Shown: positions 41,291 to 53,751 of the stretch, one piece after another
Position numbering within the stretch: position 1 is the stretch's first letter
Layout: every line of letters begins with the position of its first letter
Assembly: GCA_030704615.1 (NCBI GenBank)
Contig: CM060734.1
Coordinates: 496,001 to 560,000, forward strand
Direction: 5' to 3'
Origin: Takakia lepidozioides
Lineage: Eukaryota > Streptophyta > Takakiopsida > Takakiales > Takakiaceae
DNA length: 64,000 nucleotides
Notes under the pieces: model-generated
Databases searched by the model: none
What the model was told of the DNA's origin: nothing
The model's input: the letters and a program-made list of their open reading frames with translations, nothing else
Program-made: the position numbers and the translations under genes

Positions 41291-42323
41291 ACTGGACATC
41301 TTCGTTCTCCGACCTCCTCGTATCGAACACTTGAGTTGTGCCCCGAGCTTTGAATCTTCTCTTGTTGGGGCAGTTTAATGCTATGTGATCTTCTTCTCCG
41401 CAATAGAGGCATAATCCAGTCGAGCGCCGTCTTTGTTTTTCTTGTGGCGTCAATGGCTTGAATCGGACAGCATCAATCTGCATAGGATCACTACCGGATG
41501 TCTGATGAATCATTGTGTTTGGTGTCGTAGTAGCAATGGCATGATGCATTGTCAACCATCCAGATCGTTTCTCTTGACGTCTTTCGAACAAACGATTATC
41601 GCATGCAATGACTTGGGTGATGAATTCACTCAGTGTGTTCACGTTTGGCATTGTCAGCAACAAATTTTTTACATCATCTTTTAGTCCACATCGAAACTGA
41701 CTAATGAGGCTCTTCTCATTCCAGTCGAGATCGTACGCAAGTTGTCGAAATTCAGCAGCATAAACAGAAGCAGGACGTGCTCCTTATCGAAGATTTTGCA
41801 TCTTTGTCTCTACAACTATCTCTCTATCATTCTCTCCAAACGTTGTAGTGAACTCGGACATGAATGCTTCAAAATTATATAGTAAATGAGAATTTTTTTC
41901 TAATAGCGGTGCAAACCAAGATAGGGCAGTGCCTGATAGAAGGGTGCCCACGAATCCCACTTGAATACCTTCATCGGGGTAGTGTTGTGGATGTAGTCGT
42001 AGGAACAGTCGTACTTGTTGAACAAAATCGCGAAATCTTGATCTCGTCTCATCAAATTTCTCGGGCATGCTGATCTTTGGGTCTCTCGTAATCTGTTAAA
42101 GAGGAACTGTTGCAGTAGGAGCTGTTGCAGTAAGGACTCGTATGGTTGAAGATCCATTATTCGACTCCTTTAACTCTGAAATTTGTTGTTGCAAATTGTG
42201 GAGAGCGTTGTCAAGATCTTGAGACTGATCAGCTTGCAATTGGGCGGTAGAGGTACGAAGTTCTTGCATCTGGAGCTGAAGACTCTGCAATGTGGCGACC
42301 ATTTCCGCAAATGTGTCTTCCAT
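41286..42323 (-). pseudogene. gag and zinc knuckle of element 3
   Basis: Starts at ATG 42323 (MEDTFAEMVATLQSLQLQ) with a coiled-coil N-terminus. A TAA before QITRDPKISMPEKFD follows. The gag core is RFRDFVQQVRLFLRLHPQHY, GTALSWFAPLLE and FEAFMSEFTTTFGENDRE. A second TAA comes before GARPASVYAAEFRQLA, and the end carries a CCHC knuckle CLYCGEEDHIALNC. Both TAA stops fall where Q (CAA) is expected. Confidence 0.85.
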
Positions 42324-42344
42324 CTTAACTAACTAAGGAACAAA

Positions 42345-43028
42345 CTTCAGTCTCGCCAAACTGTCAAGGACGAGAACATGACTGAACACAAATAAGAGAT
42401 TAGACTGGAGGTACAAGACTAGACAAGAAGTCAAGGTCGGCATGGCCGAGTGCATGGTGGGTAAACATGAATCAAGATGATCTTTATAACAATGGACAAG
42501 AGTACAAGATACTGGAACTCGACTCGAATACTGGAATGCTGGAAACTGGACTGGAGTACCAGATACTAGAAACTGGACTAGATACTGGAGCTGGACTGGA
42601 GTACTGGGACTGGGAACAAGAGTAGCTTGAACTTGTGTTGGCGAGACCGAAGAGTGTTCAGTCTCGTCTCTTATATATACTGGCTACTAAGAAGTCCCCT
42701 AAGAAGCTTCCCCTATGGAGATTTCTTGATGGAGAAGTTTCCAAGATTAAACAAAGGTTTTTTGATGGAGAAGCTTCCTTAAACAAAGGAAGTATCTTGA
42801 TGGAGAAGTTTCCTCCAAATGAAGCTTCTTGAACAGTTTCCCAAGTTACTCTTGGTAATTTGGTAAACTTCCGGTAACTTGGTAAATCACGGTAAGTCAT
42901 GGTAATTTTCGGTAACATGGTAACTTGGTAACTTCTGGTATTTACTCATGGTAAGTTTCTCTGGGCTATGTCCGTTACAGCAGTAGCCGCAAGGCGAAGT
43001 GGCTCCTAGTTACGCCGGCCTCCGCCGA

Positions 43029-43030
<2 letters not shown>
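42345..43030. repeat. minisatellite-rich leader or LTR region of element 3
   Basis: Three local repeats in a row. ACTGGA(A/G)/GATACTGGA words occur at 42498-42620, GATGGAGAAG(C/T)TTCC at about 42716-42838, and GGTAA(C/T)TTGGTAA at 42852-42953. A TATATATA-containing stretch lies near 42672. The part 42955-43030 is GC-rich and non-repetitive. Confidence 0.6.

Positions 43031-43070
<40 letters not shown>
43031..43070. repeat. poly-T run of 40 bases
   Basis: Forty consecutive T. On the minus strand this would be a poly-A tail at the end of something lying to the right (43071-43546), such as a SINE or a retrocopied transcript, but I find no pol III box there and no gene. Confidence 0.7.
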
Positions 43071-43546
43071 CAATGGTATGTAAGAACTCCAAGAAGATAA
43101 AAAAATCATATAAATTGATGGATGTTAAGGGACCTAAAGGAACCTAAGATCTGAATATAACTAAAGATTTGAAAAGTTGAAAAATTTGTGCATATTACTA
43201 AACATTGTTTTTACAATGATATCTAACAACTTCAAGAAGATAACAACAAATCAACAACAAAATTAATTTATAGTATTCAGTAACAGTCTTCAATTTCAAC
43301 CAACATTTAAACCGAGAATATGAAAAGTGAAATATTTTGAAACGAGATGGTGAACCACCAACATTGTCAAAGTTAGTTTTGTGGTCTATGTTTTGCGTTC
43401 AACGGCGGTGACTCAAATAGGGGGGTGCTAGTCCGTGAGCGGCTCACGTGAGCGGTAAGATGCGCAAGCGCGAAGATGTCAATCCGTGAGCGGAAAGATG
43501 CTCACGCCAGAGGTTGTTGGGGTCCACATCCGCGGACGGTGATAAC
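43071..43546. other. no gene recognised
   Basis: AT-rich unique sequence between the poly-T run and element 2. Near 43430-43490 the word GTGAGCGG(C/A)(T/A) is repeated (CCGTGAGCGGCTCACGTGAGCGG, here described in two parts: CCGTGAGCGG and CTCACGTGAGCGG), forming a short palindromic cluster. ATAAC at 43542-43546 is the left target-site duplication of element 2. Confidence 0.4.
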
Positions 43547-44500
43547 TGTCGTGCTGCTTTTACTCACCCATCCCTTCGCTATCCGAGGCGGAAACTCCAA
43601 GATAGAAGAGTTGGAAATCTCTAAGTACTCAGCCCGCGCAGAACAATCAGTCATGACCTACAGCTAGTGTATCACGGGGGTGTTTCCTATTTGTTTTCCT
43701 TTTGGCATTCATGTTAGCTACCTTACCATTGATAATTAAGTATCAGTTTGCTTTATCAATCTATTGGATTCCATCAACTCATCCATTTATTCCACAGCTT
43801 CACTCAGATCTCTCTACACAGTGTGATTGTATCGTATAAGTATCCGATTAGGATTTATCAGGTATCAGGCCGAAGCCATTGTGTCTCTAATCTGCTCTAC
43901 TATATCACTACCGCTTTGCATATAACGAGCATCTACTAATCCTCTTTCCTCCTTCACCGCGCTCTCCATCTTGGCTTCCGATCTCCTCCCATGCATGACC
44001 CCGAAGTCCTCCCCCTTCCGTGCTTCCCAGAATCCCCCTATTCCGTCCTTGCTTCTCCCTTTTTCTTCCTACCCGTGGCTCTAACCGTTTTCCTCACTAA
44101 CTGTCGTCCGTGAACTAACATGTTCCATTTGCAGGTGTTGTTCCCCACAGTCGTTCCCTGTCCTGCTCTCCGTGCGACTGTGACGGGCTGTGTTGGCTGT
44201 GTCGGCTGTTACGGTCTGTGTTGGCTGTGTCGGCTGTGACGACTGTGACGGGCTGTGTGGGCTGTGTCGGCTGTGTCGGCTGTGACGGGCTGTGTTGGCT
44301 ATGTCGGCTGTGACGGTCTGTGTTGGCTGTGTCGGCTGTGACGACTGTGACGGCTGTGTGGGCTGTGACGGGCTGTGTAACCCCCCTCTACAGTGCGCTG
44401 CTGTCACCCCTAAGGCTCCTGTTGGTCTCAGTCTGTGCAAAAATTAAGGGTACCCTACAGATCCCGTATAAGTGTCTAAGTCCCAGACAGTCCTCTAACA
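43547..44500 (-). repeat. 3' LTR of element 2
   Basis: 954 bp. Its GGCTGTGTC/GACGGGCTGTG minisatellite (about 44180-44390) is shorter than in the other LTR. It is directly followed on the right by the polypurine tract, whose minus strand is GAGGGGGGAAGGGGTAA (44501-44517). Confidence 0.92.
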
Positions 44501-44538
44501 TTACCCCTTCCCCCCTCAAAAAGCCGTGTCCTCACGGT

Positions 44539-47500
44539 TTACTGATTGCGATTAGCAAACCTTTGTGAGTGAGCACCTTTCTGACGTTGAGAGTTTCGTG
44601 GCGGACTGTGTGTACGAGCTCGAGGTCTGTCTCTGGTTGATGGAGATGGTTGATCACTACCTGGATAAGTGAGGCCCTCTGGAGGCTGATATCGAGGTAA
44701 CCTTTCAGGCATAGGAGACCCCCGTCGCTTCTTCTCTGCCATCTGAATTGCATAGTCTTCTCCCATGTCAAAAGAATTCGGTGAAGAAACAGTTGTATCA
44801 GAATCCTCATCGCCTCTCAGGTGTTTTAATTTTCGAACTTTTTGTGGAATCCTCTAGGGCATACAATGTTGTCCTACCATGTCTGGAAGTTTATATTTGA
44901 CAACCTGCTGTAATCGCTGAACAGCAAAATTGGTGTAGACACTGAGCTCCTTGTCTGTCCAGGTGAGTGGGGTACCAATTACTGGTGCAGCGTGCAAGTA
45001 TTTCCATGCCACATGTCCCTTATAGAAAATATCATCAATGCCGAATTTCTGTGTTGACAAATTGTTCCAGGCCGCTTGAAACCATGAACGAATTTGAGAA
45101 TCCTTTTGCATCATAACTTTTGGGTCATATAGGTACATATGAGGTGGCACCGAAGGTAATACCCAATGATCCCCACTGGAATAACTCAGAAAGCGTGCTT
45201 GCATCTTTTGCTGCTCAATGTGATAACGTACCAGAAAACAAGCAGCGTAGTATAACCCGCATCCCATGACAATATTTGCTACCTCCTTGGTCTTGGTATA
45301 AATGAGTCCATGTACAACCTGGAAAGCAATTAATTCCCTCAATATGGTACCTGCCTCGTGCCAGTACCGTGCAAAGTGATGATCCTCAATATGTCGATTG
45401 TTCGGAAAAACTTTAGTCCTTGTTGCCACTGGCAGCCAAATACGCATGATTTGGTAGTAATGTGCGAATGACTGCGGAGGACTAAATTCTTTCCAAGCCA
45501 AATCCAACATGATGGGAATTTGGTTGAAGGGCATAATTATAGCCCTACTGTACTCCCTTGCAGCTGGAGTTTTAGGTGGGTTAAAAGCAGCATTGCCCCA
45601 CACCTCAGGCTGTGGTGGCTGTGGTGTGGTTGTAGTAACAACAGGTTCAGCTACTGGTACAGTGACTTGTTGTGGTGTTGGTGGTACTGGCTCTTGTATC
45701 ATTGGCATCTCCTGCACCTCCTGTGAAGACTGAAAAGCCAAAGTTCTGGCTTGTAAATAAGAAGCCATTAGCTGTTCCTGAGGGATATAGACTCTTTTGT
45801 CGATGTTTGAAGTGAGGTCCTCCACTTGAGTCTGCAGTCCGTCTACATCCTCCTATAACTCTGCTATCCTACTATAGACATTGTCTATAGTAGTTGTGGC
45901 AATGTTCTGCACCTGCAGCCTGAGCTCATTCATCTCGCTTTGGGTGAGCTTTCGTGGTGTTTTGCCCTCCACTGGCCCTTGTGCTAACCAGACCTGCATA
46001 AGGTGGTTATCCACCAAGTTGCTTGTTGTTCCTCTGAGAGTGTGCTCCTCTCTTTGTTTGAACACATCTAACTGCTGTTGTAGAGCCTGCATGCGCTTCG
46101 CATGAGGTTCAACCAACTTCGCATAGGCAGCAGCCAGATTATTAGCTTCCCTCCAAGCCTTGTTATTGACCGCGATTTCATTTCTATTGGCCATGATGGT
46201 TTGTTGCAACTCCACGATGTGCTTCTCTTGATCAGCTTCAATCTGCCTGTATTGCTTGAAAGTATCCTCATTGCGACAGATTGTATTATTCATATCGACA
46301 ATGAGTTTCATTTGTTCAACATTCTCTTCTTCTGCCTTCGTACATTTTTCCGCTTGACTGTTTATTTCTTTTGTAGATTGGTCAAGCATAGTTGTGAATG
46401 TAGCACATTGTATCGCCATCCTGTCATGCACTGTCTGCAACTCCATATGTAGTGCATTCACTTCTTGCAACTTGCTTTCATGTTGCACCTGCATTTGGTA
46501 TAGCTGTTGCTTATGTGCTTCGTGCAACTGGTCTTGCGCGAGGCCTGCCTCAATCAATTGTTCCTTGACTAATTGCAAAGCCGCTTCTGTATTTCCCAAG
46601 TCCTGCTGCATCTTGAGAGTGACCTCTTCATCGACCTTGTTTGCACACTCAGTGGCTAGTCGAGCCTCAAACTCCTTCCTGAGTTCCTCTCTCAAGGCTG
46701 TCAATTGGGTAGTTGGAACATGGGATTTGACATAAGTCCCCAACAAATTAAGTGTCCTGCCTATGGAACTCATCAGCATTGCCTGTTGAGGGTCATCATG
46801 GTGAGGTTGCTGCTGTTCCTCCTGATCCTCAACCGTGTGATGTCTCACGAACCACTCAGGCCATTGTCCCACCGGATTTTCTTCCTGAACCACTTCATCT
46901 ATCACCGGTGCTGCAGTGTTATGACCTGCTGCCTGTGGTACCTCCGACACAGGTGTGTGTATTATATGTACCTCAGGATTTTCCTTGGGCAACTGTTGCA
47001 CCTCTGGAATCTCTGTCTCCTTGACCAGACCAGAATATTCATAGAGAAGGTCCCCCTTCTCCATTTCTACCACTATCTGTTCTGTAGTTGGAATATCTAA
47101 GCCTTCTCTTTCCAAATCAATTATTTTTGGTTGAGCTGCATAGACAACTTGTAACCTTGTGACAAGCCGATCAGCTGGCTGTGATGGTTGTGATACTGAA
47201 GTAACTTCCTCCTCCCTCTCTGAAGGTCCTGCTTCCAGAAATAGCATTGCTCTGTGTTGCTGTGCCTCTTCCTGCACATGAGCTAGGGAAACATTATCAT
47301 GCGGAATCCGTGAAGCCAGTGGATCCGCCACTACAGTCTTTCCCCGTCTCTGCCTCTTAGTCTCGGGTTGCCTTGCTAGTCCACCCTCACTGTGTGAAGA
47401 GCCTTGCTCTTCCATTGCAGTGGTTTCTGGCTCAAACACTTTCATCTCCTTTCTTTCTTGCGCATCAAGTATGCCAGAATCAAGAATTATTTGAGCAATG

Positions 47501-48302
47501 ATTGGGCCAGACACTATGATAGGAGACTTTGCGGTAGTACCTTGTAATCTTTTCATCTCCTCCACCAGTGCGTTGTACATTATGTCCGCCCATTGTACCT
47601 CTTGTCCCTTCAGGGCTTTGAGTATTTCCTCCGTGAAGGATCTACTCAAATACTGTTGGTTCTGTTTCATGGCAATCAGAACGTTCAATACCTGGCCTAC
47701 CTCTTTAGCCCTGGGTACACAGCCTTGGTACAAGCATAACCCTGAGTTTTAAAGAAACTCCCTTCTTGGAATAAGTCCCCTATTTGCAGTCTTGCCCCGT
47801 GTTCCTCCACATGCACCTGACCTGCTGGCAATCGAAACAATTGCTGGAGGTATAGGGGAGTAATCATTAATTCAACTCCCTTCACCGTTGTTGTTCCTAT
47901 CCTTGGCTCAAAGTTCTGCAAAAATTGTAACATGTACTGTCTATGGTGTAATGTCCAATCTATGCTTTGCAATCCTTGCAATCTCAGCTCCTCCAGTATC
48001 TGTATCGCCTGTGGGGTAGCAATCGTTTGTTTCTGTAGAATTGTGGTGCTCTTCACCCTGATTTCCTCCATTCCTCTCACTCTCTTTATTTTAGACTCAC
48101 AGAACTGTTTTGGCTGTAACAACTGCAGAAATGCCTGTAGTGCACAAAGCATAAACGTATGGTTGCCACAGAAAGCTATGGGTAATTTCTTGTAAGCTTG
48201 CGGGGCTTGCAAGCATCGCTCAAGAGAAAAGCTCCACTCTGTTCTTTCGTGTCTATGCTGCGTAAGTAATATTGCGAGCGTATAATCTGTTAGTTCCTCC
48301 AT
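44539..48302 (-). pseudogene. extra ORF downstream of integrase (element 2)
   Basis: About 1,254 codons from MEELTDYTLAIL (ATG 48302) to the basic tail ending SQRFANRNQ at 44539, just before the polypurine tract. Long pieces: 47697 upward, 45853-47733 (626 codons) and 44854-45825 (323 codons). Breaks are a frame change in YPGLK (about 47705), a TAG at about 45850 where element 1 has CAG (AELQEDV), and a TAG after HCMP (about 44856). Order: helical N-terminus with VKGVELMITPLYLQQLFRLP, Pro/Glu-rich linker, long coiled coil with Gln/Glu heptads, globular SSGDHWVLPSVPPHMYLYD region, basic Ser/Arg tail. Function unknown; it could be a structural or host-interaction protein. Confidence 0.65.
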
Positions 48303-48769
48303 AGTTTCCAAGCTATAGCATTGATGGTCTGTCCCGTCGAGACGCCCGTTATTCAGAACGACGCCGCCTCTTGCGCTCAATTTCCCTCCATTTTCTTGAT
48401 CCTTTCTCTGGTTTTCTATTGGCTGTATCCGCTGTGACTGGATTTTAGATTTTATTTTCTTTAGTGGACTTTCCCTGCTGGATAGTCCACTAGGATCACA
48501 CATGTGACAAGAATTTCGCTTTTCTGTACTTGCCGTTCGTTCCGTTTCCCTTTTTCCGTATTCATTAATGGGCCCGCCTTTCATCCCTTTTGACGGCCGT
48601 TCTTGTCCTCTTTCTTTATGATACATGTTCTTGCACTTCCTTCTCAGCTGTGTGTCGCGCCCTGACTTCCACGTGTCTATTTTTAAACTAGTTTCCGTTT
48701 TTTCTTCTGTCAGCCATTTTCCTGAAGTTATTATGCGTCCACCTGTCACTGATTTTATGGATCGTGTAA

Positions 48770-49060
48770 CCCTAGTAGGCTGTGTTGAGCTGTGACAGGC
48801 TGTGTCATACTGGGGTACACTGTGATAGGCTGTGATGCACTGTGGTAAGCTGTGATAGGCTGTGATACGCTGTGGTAAGCTGTGATAGGCTGTGACACGC
48901 TGTGGTAAGCTGTGATAGGCTGTGACACGCCGTGCTGGGCTGTGATAGGCTGTGTCACGTCGTGATGGGCTGTGATAGGCTGTGTCACGTCGTGATTGGC
49001 TGTGATAGGCTGTTGTCCGCCTTGATGGGCTGTGATAGGCTGTGTCACGCTTGTTTTGCC
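48770..49060. repeat. GGCTGTGATA minisatellite after the integrase of element 2
   Basis: About ten 30-bp units of GCTGTGATAGGCTGTG(A/T)(T/C) and CACGCTGTGGTAA type. On the coding strand each unit reads about ten residues (ITAYHSLPQR-like), and the frame stays open from the integrase C-terminus through the repeat towards the extra ORF (47697-49415). Confidence 0.85.
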
Positions 49061-49062
49061 CG

Positions 49063-50700
49063 CCCTGGTCATATATGCTCGGCCTAGCGACAAGTGCTCC
49101 ATACTCCGTTCGTAACACTGGTGCAGCCCTTGACTGCTCTTGCGTTTCAACATGCAAATCATGTTGTAATGGTTTGTCATGGATACCACTGTACCCCTTC
49201 AACTTATTGGCATTGACTCTTCCCAGCATTTCTTTGTTAATGGTTTGTAACATGGCGGTGTTGTTATCATACATCTTTTGTATGACATAAGGTCCTTTCC
49301 ATGGTGATTTAAGCTTAGAAGCTTTAATCTTTCCCTTTTTCTTCAACCATAAAACCAAATCTCCCGTCTTAAAAGTTTTTAACTTGCCCTCATCAAACTG
49401 TTCCTTCCTCTTCATCTAAATTCTGGTCATATTATCAGCTGCATCAGCATGTACTTCTTCCACATGGTATAATTCATGTTTCCTGACCTTAATGGAATCT
49501 TGCAATTCCATTCTCTTTCCCCACTCCGTTCTCATGGTAGGTAACAGGAATTCCACTGGAAGTAAGGCTTCCATACCATAAACTAATTGGAATGGTGTAT
49601 ACTTAGTGGTGACTTTATAGGAAGTCTTGTATGACCACAAAGCTGTCAGCAGCTTTGTATCCCAATCCGTTCTGTTTGCATTGACTATCTTAGCCAAGAT
49701 AGTACATAGTATTTTGTTGGTAGCCTCTGCCTGCCCATTACCCTGTGGGTAATATGTTGTACTCTTTCTATGTACAATCATGAACTCTTTAGTCAACAAC
49801 TCAATGGTCTCATTCATGAAGTGACTTCCCTGATCACTGATAAATTCTAAGGGACAGCCAAATCGTGTAAGTATGTTCTCGTACAGGAACCTTGCTGTGG
49901 ACTTGGCTGTGTTGTCCCTCAAAGCTTTAGCTTCCACCCACTTCGTAGTATAATCAGTGGCTGTAATTATGTACCTGCTCCGTGTATTCTTGGCTGGTGG
50001 GTTAATTGGTCCAACAAAGTCTAGTCCCCATTTCTGAAATGGTTCCGTAGGCATTGTAGGATGCAAGGCCATCCTCCCAGATCTCTGCAAAGGTCCTAGC
50101 CTCTGACATTCATCACAACTCTGACAATACTCGTGTACATCTTTGAACAAAGTAGGCCACCAGTAACCTGCGAGTAGTATCTTCCTACTTGTAGTCTCTT
50201 CTCCAAAATGACCTCCAGCCACTTCTTTATGAACTTCCGCCAAAACTTTATTTACTTCATGGTGGTACAAGCATCGTTTTAGTACTCCATCAGGTCCTAA
50301 CTTATACATTCTGCTTCCTACCATAGTATAAGGTAAAGCTTTGATAGCGATTCTCTTCCTCTGCTCCTTACCATAACTAGGTGGGCACTGACCATGAGCA
50401 AGGTAGTATCTGATTGGCCACTGCCAATCTAACCAGTCATCTGCACTTCCCTGCACCTCCACTGCAAAGAGACTCGCATCTGGTAATTGATCATCTATTC
50501 CTGTGGCTGGTTCTCCTGTTGACAATCGTGACAAATGATCCGCCACAAGATGCAGTCTCCCAGGCTTGTAAACAACCTCGAACTCAAACTCGTGCAAGAT
50601 TATCAACCATCTTGCTATTCTTCCGCTTATCAGAGGTTTGTTTACCAGGTATATCAGAGCCTGGTGATCCACATAGAACATAAACTTTTGCCCAACAGGT
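49063..50700 (-). CDS. RNase H C-terminus and integrase of element 2
   Basis: 49416-50681 is open: [12 protein letters not shown] (RNase H), H2C2 finger [20 protein letters not shown] ... [11 protein letters not shown], then the integrase triad: Asp in [11 protein letters not shown], Asp in EFISDQGSHFMNE, Glu in YPQGNGQAEATNK. A TAG (CAG in element 1) after NMTRI at 49415 splits off the C-terminal GDLVLWLKKKGKIKASKLK and GPYVIQKMYDNNTAML module. No chromodomain is seen. Apart from this stop the catalytic core looks complete. Confidence 0.92.
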
Positions 50701-51875
50701 AATGCCTGAATTTCTTCACTGCATAGATCATTGCCAATGCTTCTCTTTCCGTTGTGCTATAGTTCCTTTCTGCACTGTTCATCAACCGGCTAGCATAGTA
50801 CACAGGTGAATCTATATTTCCTGTAACATTCTGGGCTAACACCGCTCCCAATGCTTCTCCTGATGCATCGCAGTGAACATGAAATACTACATGCCAGTGA
50901 GGGTTAATCAGCACAGGTGTAGTTGTTACTGACAGTGTAAGTTCCTCAAACGCCTGTTGACATTCAGCTGTCCAGGCAAACACTGCATCTTTCTTCAGTA
51001 GTTTGCTCAATGGTGCTGCTATTTGTGCATACCTTGACAAATCTTCTGTAATAACTGGTTTGCCCAAGGAATCTCCTTAGATTCTTAACATTCACTGGTG
51101 GTGAAGAGGCTTTAATGGCCTCTGTCTTCCTGGGATCCACAAGAAGTCCCTTCTTACACACAATGTGTCCCAGAAGCACCCCTGAGTTCACACAGAAAGT
51201 ACACTTCTCTGGATTCAGGCCCAGACCTCTCATCCTGCATCTGGCCAAACATAACTCCAATTTATGCAAGTGCTCATTCTTAGAGCTGTACACACTGAAA
51301 TCATCCAAGAATACCTGCATGAAATCATCCAGATACTCATGAAAAGTTTCACTTATCACTCTCTGAAAGGTCGCTGGTGCATTACAAAGTCCAAAGGGCA
51401 TGACTTTGTATGCATAAGCCCCCCAGTCTGTGATGAAAGCTGTTTTCCCTTGGTCTTCTTCTGCCACTTGCACTTGATTATAACCACTGAAGCCATCCAT
51501 GAATGAGTACATCTCATGGCCTGCCACAGTGTCTAATACTGCTTCTGTGAATGGCAAAGGGAAAGGATCTTTCTTCGTACAAGCATTCAGCTTCTTATAG
51601 TTCACACATACTCTTAGTTTGCCATTCTTCTTGGGAACTATAACAATGGGTGACAACCAAGTTGTATACTCTATTGGGTATATAAACTTAGCCTCAGCCA
51701 ACTTCTTTATCTCTTCTCCAACCTTCTGTGCGTAGTTGGGATTCATTCTATACCTTGCCTGCTTGATTGGTACTGACCCTGGTTCCAGTTCAATCTTATG
51801 CTGACAGACTTCAGGTGGTATCCCTTTTAGATCCTCATAGCTCCAAGCAAATACATCTCTGTATTTGATGAACAA
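50654..51875 (-). CDS. reverse transcriptase and RNase H of element 2
   Basis: 50964-51875 (303 codons) spans most of the RT: GIPPEVCQHKIELEPGSVPI, IVIVPKKNGKLRVCVNYKKL, FMDGFSGYNQVQVAEEDQGK, MPFGLCNAPATFQRVISETF, FLDDFSVYSSKNEHLHKLEL, GHIVCKKGLLVDPRKTEAIK. A frame change near SYYRRFVK leads to the piece 50654-51067 with FHVHCDASGEALGAVLAQN and [19 protein letters not shown] of RNase H. The catalytic pair is FLDD. Confidence 0.93.
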
Positions 51876-53729
51876 GGCTTTTAGCTTCTTCGAAGAATTC
51901 CGGCTCCAAATCAGCTCCTACTTTCACCATCCTCGGTTCCTCTTTAGTTCCCACATTACTTCCCTCACCTGCTCATCAGCTGTGATTGTCCAACCAGTCA
52001 CCACTTCATCCTGTAAGCTCACAGTGGCTGGTTCTTCTAGGATTTCTATTTCTCTTTCTCTTTCTTCATAGAAATGTGATGGGTAAATGCTGGTTTCTTC
52101 TTCAGTTGGTGTTGCTGTCACTACACCACTGCAGATACCTCTCAAACAACTTAGGCTTTCCAGCCGCATCTCTACAACCTGCTCCCACTCTGGGTGTGCA
52201 ACAAATAGGGTAGCTTCCTGCTCCTCATCCAGTCTCCTTTCCAGTCATACTCTCTGACTCCTCGAGGTCTTCTTGTAGCAGGTAATCTACTAGATTTCTT
52301 TGTGGTAATTTGTATCTCGTGTATCCCATTATGCACGGTTAGTAACTGAGAATTCCAGTCATGGAATACCCTGGCCTGTTTCAGCCACGGACGTCCCAAT
52401 AATAAGGAGTAAGCCTCCATGACTTCATCCATCTTCAATACAGTTATTGTGATCATAAAGATCATCTTCTGTATCTGTATCTTAACTCCTCTTATTAATC
52501 CCAATGGCTGTACACTTCTTTGATCTGCCATTGTTACTGTAAATGGGGCTGGTTTCATGTTACTTAGACCAAGCTTCTTCCTTAATTGGTCTTTCATGAT
52601 ATTACTCCAGAACCTCCATCTATCAGTACATCAGTTAGTTTTGTGCTTCCAATTCTCAATTGGATTACTGGCATAGAATCATCAAAGTCCATGACTGTTT
52701 CTCGCCCTTCCGGCTTCACATTATAACTGGTCACCTTGCTGTTCAGGTCTGTGTTTCCTGTCTCCTGGGCAATTCGATTGATTGCTTGATACAACCTGTG
52801 CCTACAATAAGGTGCCACTGCTAATAGCTGTCCAATGGTAATTTCTGCTTTGGTCTGGCATATTACTTCAGCCAAAGTCTCTTCATTACTTTGCATGTCT
52901 GCATCTTCTTTCTTCCTTTCTTCTCACTCCTTTCTCTCTTCTCCATCAGAATCAGAGGAATCTGTCACAGGAATATCAGTACTCTTCTGCATTTCCCTTA
53001 TAGTATCTGCCACTTCCTTGTGCAGTTCCTTCTCATCTTTCCAAGTCTCTTCATCTTCAGGCATATCATTGCCACCTTCATTATCATCTTCTTCCTCTAC
53101 TACTGGAGGTATTAGTTTGGCTTTACTTCTTGTTACTATCATTGTACTTACTTCTAGTACAACACATGGTCTAACCATGTGAGCTGCCACCACTGGGCCC
53201 TCATTCACAGGAGCTCTCATCTCATTCTGGTGTCTTATCCAGAATGAACAGGCTGCCCTGCGATGTCCTGGTGATTACAATAGTAACATAGTTCTTCACC
53301 ATTGGGTCCTCGCCCTTGGTCTGTTCTTGGATTATTTCTATAATCCTGATTCCCGGGCTGGTAATTCCCCCTTGGATTACCCTGATAGTTGCCTCTGGAA
53401 TTTCCTTGGTAATTCCCTCTTGAATTACCTCTCCCTTCCATGCCATTGTTATAACCACCAGACCTACCATAGTGGTCCTGATCATTGTTTCTTCTTGGCT
53501 GGGGCTGCACCTGATGCACCCTTACTTGCCTAGATTCTCTTGCAGCTGTCCTTCTGTTGTAGTAACAATTCTCAGTAGAATGGTTATCCATTTTACATAT
53601 AGTACAGTGTTTCTCCCTCATGTGGCATTCTGTGGTGGTATGGCCTTCATTCTGGCACTTTGCACACCATACACCCTTCCTCCAATGTGTTGCAGCCTCT
53701 GTGGCATATTTCTTCAAGATTTCTTCCAA
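51876..53729 (-). pseudogene. zinc knuckles, protease and linker of element 2
   Basis: 53235-53729 holds CAKCQNEGHTTTECH, CTICKMDNHSTENC, the GNYQGN repeats and the start of the third knuckle CYYCN, where bases are missing relative to element 1. 52594-52896 ends at the protease active site VLIDGGSG, again by a base change of frame. 52172-52597 continues PLGLIRGVKIQIQKMIFMI and LLLGRPWLKQARVFHDWN. The linker 51924-52169 is Glu-rich. Four frame changes make this part non-functional. Confidence 0.85.
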
Positions 53730-53751
53730 TCTTTTTCATAGTTATCCCTCT

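Larger units (their letters stand above)
39500..42323 (-). mobile_element. element 3: 3'-truncated Ty3/gypsy retrotransposon
   Basis: Minus-strand gag, zinc knuckle, protease, RT and part of RNase H. The element stops inside RNase H at EGAKHQV (about 39520), where the CAGACC-rich locus begins, and integrase and the 3' LTR are missing. It is a different lineage from elements 1 and 2 (YLDD RT box, LGLPWF protease end). Inverted copies of CTTCAGTCTCGCCAAAC lie at 42345-42361 and 42637-42652, bracketing its upstream leader. The 5' LTR is not clearly delimited. Confidence 0.85.
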
